Shown one piece after another: positions 59,697 to 64,000 of a stretch of DNA of 64,000 nt. Position 1 is the stretch's first letter, and each line of letters starts with the position of its first letter. The DNA is taken from assembly GCA_902729315.2 (NCBI GenBank), contig LR746277.1, positions 3,787,001 to 3,851,000 on the forward strand, read 5' to 3'. Position numbers and translations under genes: made by a program. Origin of the DNA: Spirodela intermedia. Its lineage: Eukaryota > Streptophyta > Magnoliopsida > Alismatales > Araceae. The notes beneath the pieces were generated by a model. It did no database searches and was not told the origin of the DNA. It saw nothing but the letters and a program-made list of their open reading frames with translations.

Positions 59697-62600
59697 GAGA
59701 GGAAGAGAGCGTGCAGAAAAAGAACGAAAGGGTGCCTTCTACCGTGTTGTGGTTCTGGTAGTGGTGTAGCTGTCTTGAATTCCGGTTCTTCTGTGGCGGA
59801 AAAAGATAGAGACTCTGCTGAACAGAAGAGAGAGAGAGAGAGAGAGGTGGGGGTGGGGAGGGGATCCTGATAAGCTGCTGCGGGGCCGGGGGTTGAATTT
59901 AGGAAACGGAGTTGCAGTACCGCCCTGACTTACAAACACGCAAAGGTCTGCGAACCCACCCTCTCATCTATCGGTAGCCCTTTAACCTGGTCTCGCGGGA
60001 ACACTTTACAAAAGGTAGAGATAAGTGTAGTTAGAGAGATCACGTCCCGGCAAATAGCAGCAGTTGGGGGCTGCCTCGGGGTTGGAGAAATGGGAAGCCG
60101 CTCTCAACAGATCTCCCTGCGAAGACAAACCCCGCCGTAGACCGCCTGGAATACCGCCGCTGTGTGACCTGCGAAACCGTCCGGGCGGCTGTCCTCCGAC
60201 CGGCTCCACCCATATGACGAAACTACCCCTTCAGCAGTGGTCCCCACAGTTGAATTATTTTTAGGGAAACGCGGATGATGACGGAAGCGTGACGACACTA
60301 CCGCCGCGCCCCTCCCTCGATCTTCTGCTGCCTGGCTGGGGAGGTCGATGGAAGCCGGGGGTCGACTGCTGGGATCTCGAGGCGCCGCGAGTGGGACCCA
60401 GGGTAGACCATCTTTCTGACTCGGCCTCGCCGGAGGGGGATCAAAAGATTCGATATTGCGGCATGGAGAGACAGTTCCTCCTGCGGCGGGAATCATATCG
60501 TCGCCCTCCCTGATTGCATGAATGCGCGAGGGTTTCCATGCAGCCCTCGCTGCATGTGTGGCCCATGCCTGCGAGAAGGATGCCCGGCGCTCGTGAGAGG
60601 GTCTTGAGGAGGACCACCGTATGATGAACTGCTGCTCTGGTATCGGTTCCATTCTTAATCGAGGATCTCACGCACTCCCATTCAAAAGGATTGGGCAGAT
60701 AAAGAGGCACGTCCGTGCATGTTGTGAGAAGAAAGATAATGTTTAAAATTATCTGTATAGAATTGGTCTTCCATACACTTGCCCATGTGTATTATACATG
60801 CATGCGTGTGTATTTTCTGACAGAACTATTACGCCTCGTGGAATCAAGGCATACTGAAACGTCAACGACTGTCATAGAATAGGGCGCTCGTCCATAGAAC
60901 AAAAGTCACGAGTATTTCGGGGCACTTTTTGACCTTAGAATCTTTGAAGAGAGGGATTTTATCTTTTTTTACCAAATTTACGAGATCATTTTTGCCATTT
61001 ATGACAATGATCACAAAGTGAAAGGTAAACACTTTTTCGTCAAATTAGTTATCCTTTCTTCTATGACAGGGCAAGACCTCAAGGCTATCCCTCTAAATGT
61101 TCAGATGGAGGGAACGTATAACTATTTGCGATAAATCTTTAGGAAAACTAATTCAGGATATTTTTTAAAATTCTAATATTTATCATAATCTTTGAATGCC
61201 CATTGAACGTTGCACCAACAAACAGGAGTTTAACTAATGAGGCACCATATTGAACGTTGCACCTGCCAACGTCTCTATGAACGAACTAAGATGCTATCAC
61301 GTTGCACCTGCTAGATTTTTCCCCGGCCAATGGCTCGTGTTTCAATTATGTGAATAACATTCTTATACCATGCCAAATTTCCAATTAGGTAGCACTCATC
61401 TAACAGGTTACAATGTTACCCATTATGTAATTGGAGATTTGGTTGACTTTACTCATACAAGGCAGATCTCTTTGGGATGTTGGTACTTTAAGGTTTGGGC
61501 TTTCCGACCTTCTTCATTACAAAAAGATTCACGAATTGTAATATTTATAGGAATAATAAAATAATTGAAAATTATAACTCTTAATTAAAGTTTAGTCTAT
61601 ATTCCCAACAACTAAGTGATTAGCATACAAAAGTGGTAATGTTTGAGATTCATGAGTTCGGAACTAATTTTCCGCTCTTCCAAACATTTGCTCATTGATT
61701 AAGTTAGATTTAGGAAAAGTTGTCTTCTGATCTCATCACTGGGCAATATAACAGTGAACTCAAGAAGAAATACTTGTCTACACTCTGTACCATTCGTCAA
61801 TAAGAAGATACAAATGAGTCCATATTCAGTTCTTTGTCAAATTCTGAAGACAACCTCATCTACTTGCAATATGAATCCAGCCACATCAGCTTGTAAAGAT
61901 TGGGCACTGCATCATTTGATACTCATTTTTATGTTACCCTTAGGGAGTCATTGCTATTGAAAGCGTTTTGGAAGTTTTGACGCTTCCAGCCTTGTTCTTT
62001 TGATATTATGTAATATGAGACCTAAAGGTCACATGAAATCATATATTTTTCTTCATAAAATTTTAATTAAAATATAGGTTACTATAAATTGACTAGAACT
62101 GTTCTTGTCAGATTGTTTCATATTACAGTCGAAAGCCTAAACTAGCTCCTAAATTGTGTGTTCCCTCAGATATCCCTCCATTTTTTCCGCAAGAATAAGC
62201 CAAAGAGTTTGGCATCGAGTATGCTGATCTTCCGTAAAGGAGAAAAGAATACAGAAAACGGCATAATATCTCGGCCAATATTGAATTCCGAAGTCAACGT
62301 CGTCCGATTTATACTATATTGTTTGATGGGACACGGAGAAAGTGGGAAAGAGAAAGCAAAGGACAAACGCACCCATAACGCTTTGGCCTCAAGAGAGTTA
62401 GTGTTGAGAGGTGGGGCTTTGTCTCAGTAAGTTGTCATCATTCCGTAACTTAAAAACGAGATCAGCATCGATTGGAATGGAAAACGATTGGATTAGGTGC
62501 ATCAGAACACGACCCTTCAGAAAACTAGTTATGAGGAAATCATCTTGCTCCATGGCGCTCTTTAAAGAAGTCGAGGTATCTCTATCACCCACCCACTCCT

Positions 62601-62880
62601 CACCGAGTCGAGAACCCAACCCAGTTGTGAGCGTCCAGCGTGCCTCACCGAGCTGACCGAAGCACGCGTTATAAGACATACTGTTTATGTACGCACCGAA
62701 TACTTGTTAATCTTCGTATAAGGTTAGGTGTCGAAATTAGGTTTGTCGATGGACTGGGTAAATCAAAAATCCAGAAGGTCAGATTTTTATTTTTTTTGAG
62801 GCAGGTTCAAAGTTAAGTACGAAGAATAAATTATGAACATAGATCATATTCTTGACTCTATTCATCATCGAGTTGTGCCC

Positions 62881-62982
<102 letters not shown>

Positions 62983-63279
62983 CTTCGTCACGCCCAAATT
63001 TGAATGGGGTTTAGACTGAAACTCATTTTGTAGACTTTCCGGTGGGTTCAGGGCCAAGCCTAGACCTTGAAATGAGATCAGGACCGCAAGGCAAGTCCCA
63101 GCCCTTCCAATGACAACGTTAATAGGTCTCTCTGCAATAGCCCTACGTTAAGGTACGAGGGAGAGAAATAGCAGTCATCATCCCCATCCCAACGAAAAAC
63201 AATCCCTCCGTGTTGAACCAGCTTCACTTCGGCTCTGACCTCGTAATGTTTCCGCAACACGAATTAGTATGATTTAAAT

Positions 63280-63282
<3 letters not shown>

Positions 63283-63310
<28 letters not shown>
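63283..63310. repeat. (GA)n microsatellite
   Basis: A perfect GA run of 28 bases. Confidence 0.95.
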
Positions 63311-63313
<3 letters not shown>

Positions 63314-64000
63314 AATTGGATCTATAACATTCGAACTTCCCGTCCCCTTGGCTGAAGCTGTCAACAATCCGTATTCTCGGGGCCTCATGATATGTGACTC
63401 GTTCACGTCTGCATCTGCCAATAAGTTTAGTGCCCAAGAGATATAGAGAAGCTTCCTAACATCCGCGACTCTCACATCATCCTCACCATCTAGACAAACC
63501 AATCCTATCTAAGGCATATTCAACTTCATGAGTCTTCCAGACTATCCAATAGCAGATGGGCGCCGCAACACAACGAATAGTGATTTATTATCGAACTCCA
63601 CGGGTAGCCTTGTCAACGAATGTCTCCCGGACGGCGATCAGGCATTCTGATCTCCCCTAGTCTCTAAAGACCGTAGATTTCTCTAGTGTTAGCTCTCAAG
63701 CATTCTAGAGCATCAAAATATCCCTTGTCAGAGGCGGCCAGGTTTTATTTCCACTTGTTCATCAGAAGCTGCTCAGGAAGGAGAGGGGATCTCGACTACT
63801 CAAAACCCATGACTTGATCAGAAATGTCTTCTGAATTCTAATGGTTTTTGGACAAGAAAACTCTGTCGGGTGGTGGAAATATACTACTGCCCCTCATCGG
63901 ACGACTTGCCGAACCCCGTTTGTCGCTGACTTGATCCCTTGACATAGTTTATGCAGATGGAGAGTGATGTCCTGAGCTTGGCAACTCCCTGTTTCTTGTT

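Noticed and set aside
60104-60652. 182-residue minus-strand open frame upstream of the TGA gene
   Set aside because: Arg/Pro/Ser-rich in GC-rich promoter DNA, no motif, no splice or start context.
63224-63502. 92-residue minus-strand frame starting MVCLDGEDDVRVADVRK
   Set aside because: Looks protein-like for 60 residues but runs into a GA repeat, has no neighbours in frame and matches no family I know.

Overview
This window is nuclear DNA of a flowering plant. Every confident gene belongs to a plant family, most genes are split by GT-AG introns, and the spacers are rich in (GA)n/(CT)n microsatellites and decayed retroelement-like sequence. GC-rich genes (lipid transfer protein, germin-like protein, 12-kb gene) sit beside AT-rich ones (WD40 gene). 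That contrast, and the look of the bZIP and bHLH proteins, suggests a monocot or an early-diverging angiosperm, but I cannot name the species.

Layout, left to right: (1) 1-1474, + strand, 3' portion of a bHLH122/bHLH130-type transcription factor, cut by the window edge. (2) 5010-7519, +, a two-exon Rab11/RABA4 GTPase, with GGCCCA elements and two G-boxes upstream. (3) 7999-8578, +, a doubtful small gene with a KEN motif. (4) 8579-10760, a gene-poor stretch with a probable degenerate LTR-retrotransposon end. (5) 11834-13637, +, a conserved plant protein of unknown function with a duplicated Ser/Arg-rich motif in its tail. (6) 14247-17737, +, a seven-exon 2-oxoglutarate/Fe(II) oxygenase. (7) 18083-18409, +, a small secreted lipid-transfer-like protein. 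(8) 19352-37857, +, a WD40 protein of about 448 residues in 16 exons over 18.5 kb; its introns hold a probable solo LTR and a 135-bp tandem duplication. (9) 39089-39702, - strand, a germin-like gene broken by a frameshift. (10) 41977-43860, +, an IRK-interacting-protein-like/GIL1-family gene, followed by an 800-bp GA tract. (11) 46998-49383, +, an ABHD18-type alpha/beta hydrolase. (12) 49384-54230, gene-poor. (13) 54234-59525, -, an eleven-exon TGA-class bZIP factor that appears to need two GC-AG introns. (14) 59526-64000, promoter and spacer without a recognised gene.

The genes are independent transcription units with no operon-like logic. I see no new multi-gene system. The most checkable oddities are the non-canonical introns of the TGA gene, the broken germin gene, the near-canonical DWD boxes in the WD40 protein, the giant GA tract, the alternative N-terminus of the IRKI-like gene and the repeated motif in the 12-kb gene. 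Gene models were built by hand: exon joins were accepted when splice signals, reading phase and family sequence agreed.
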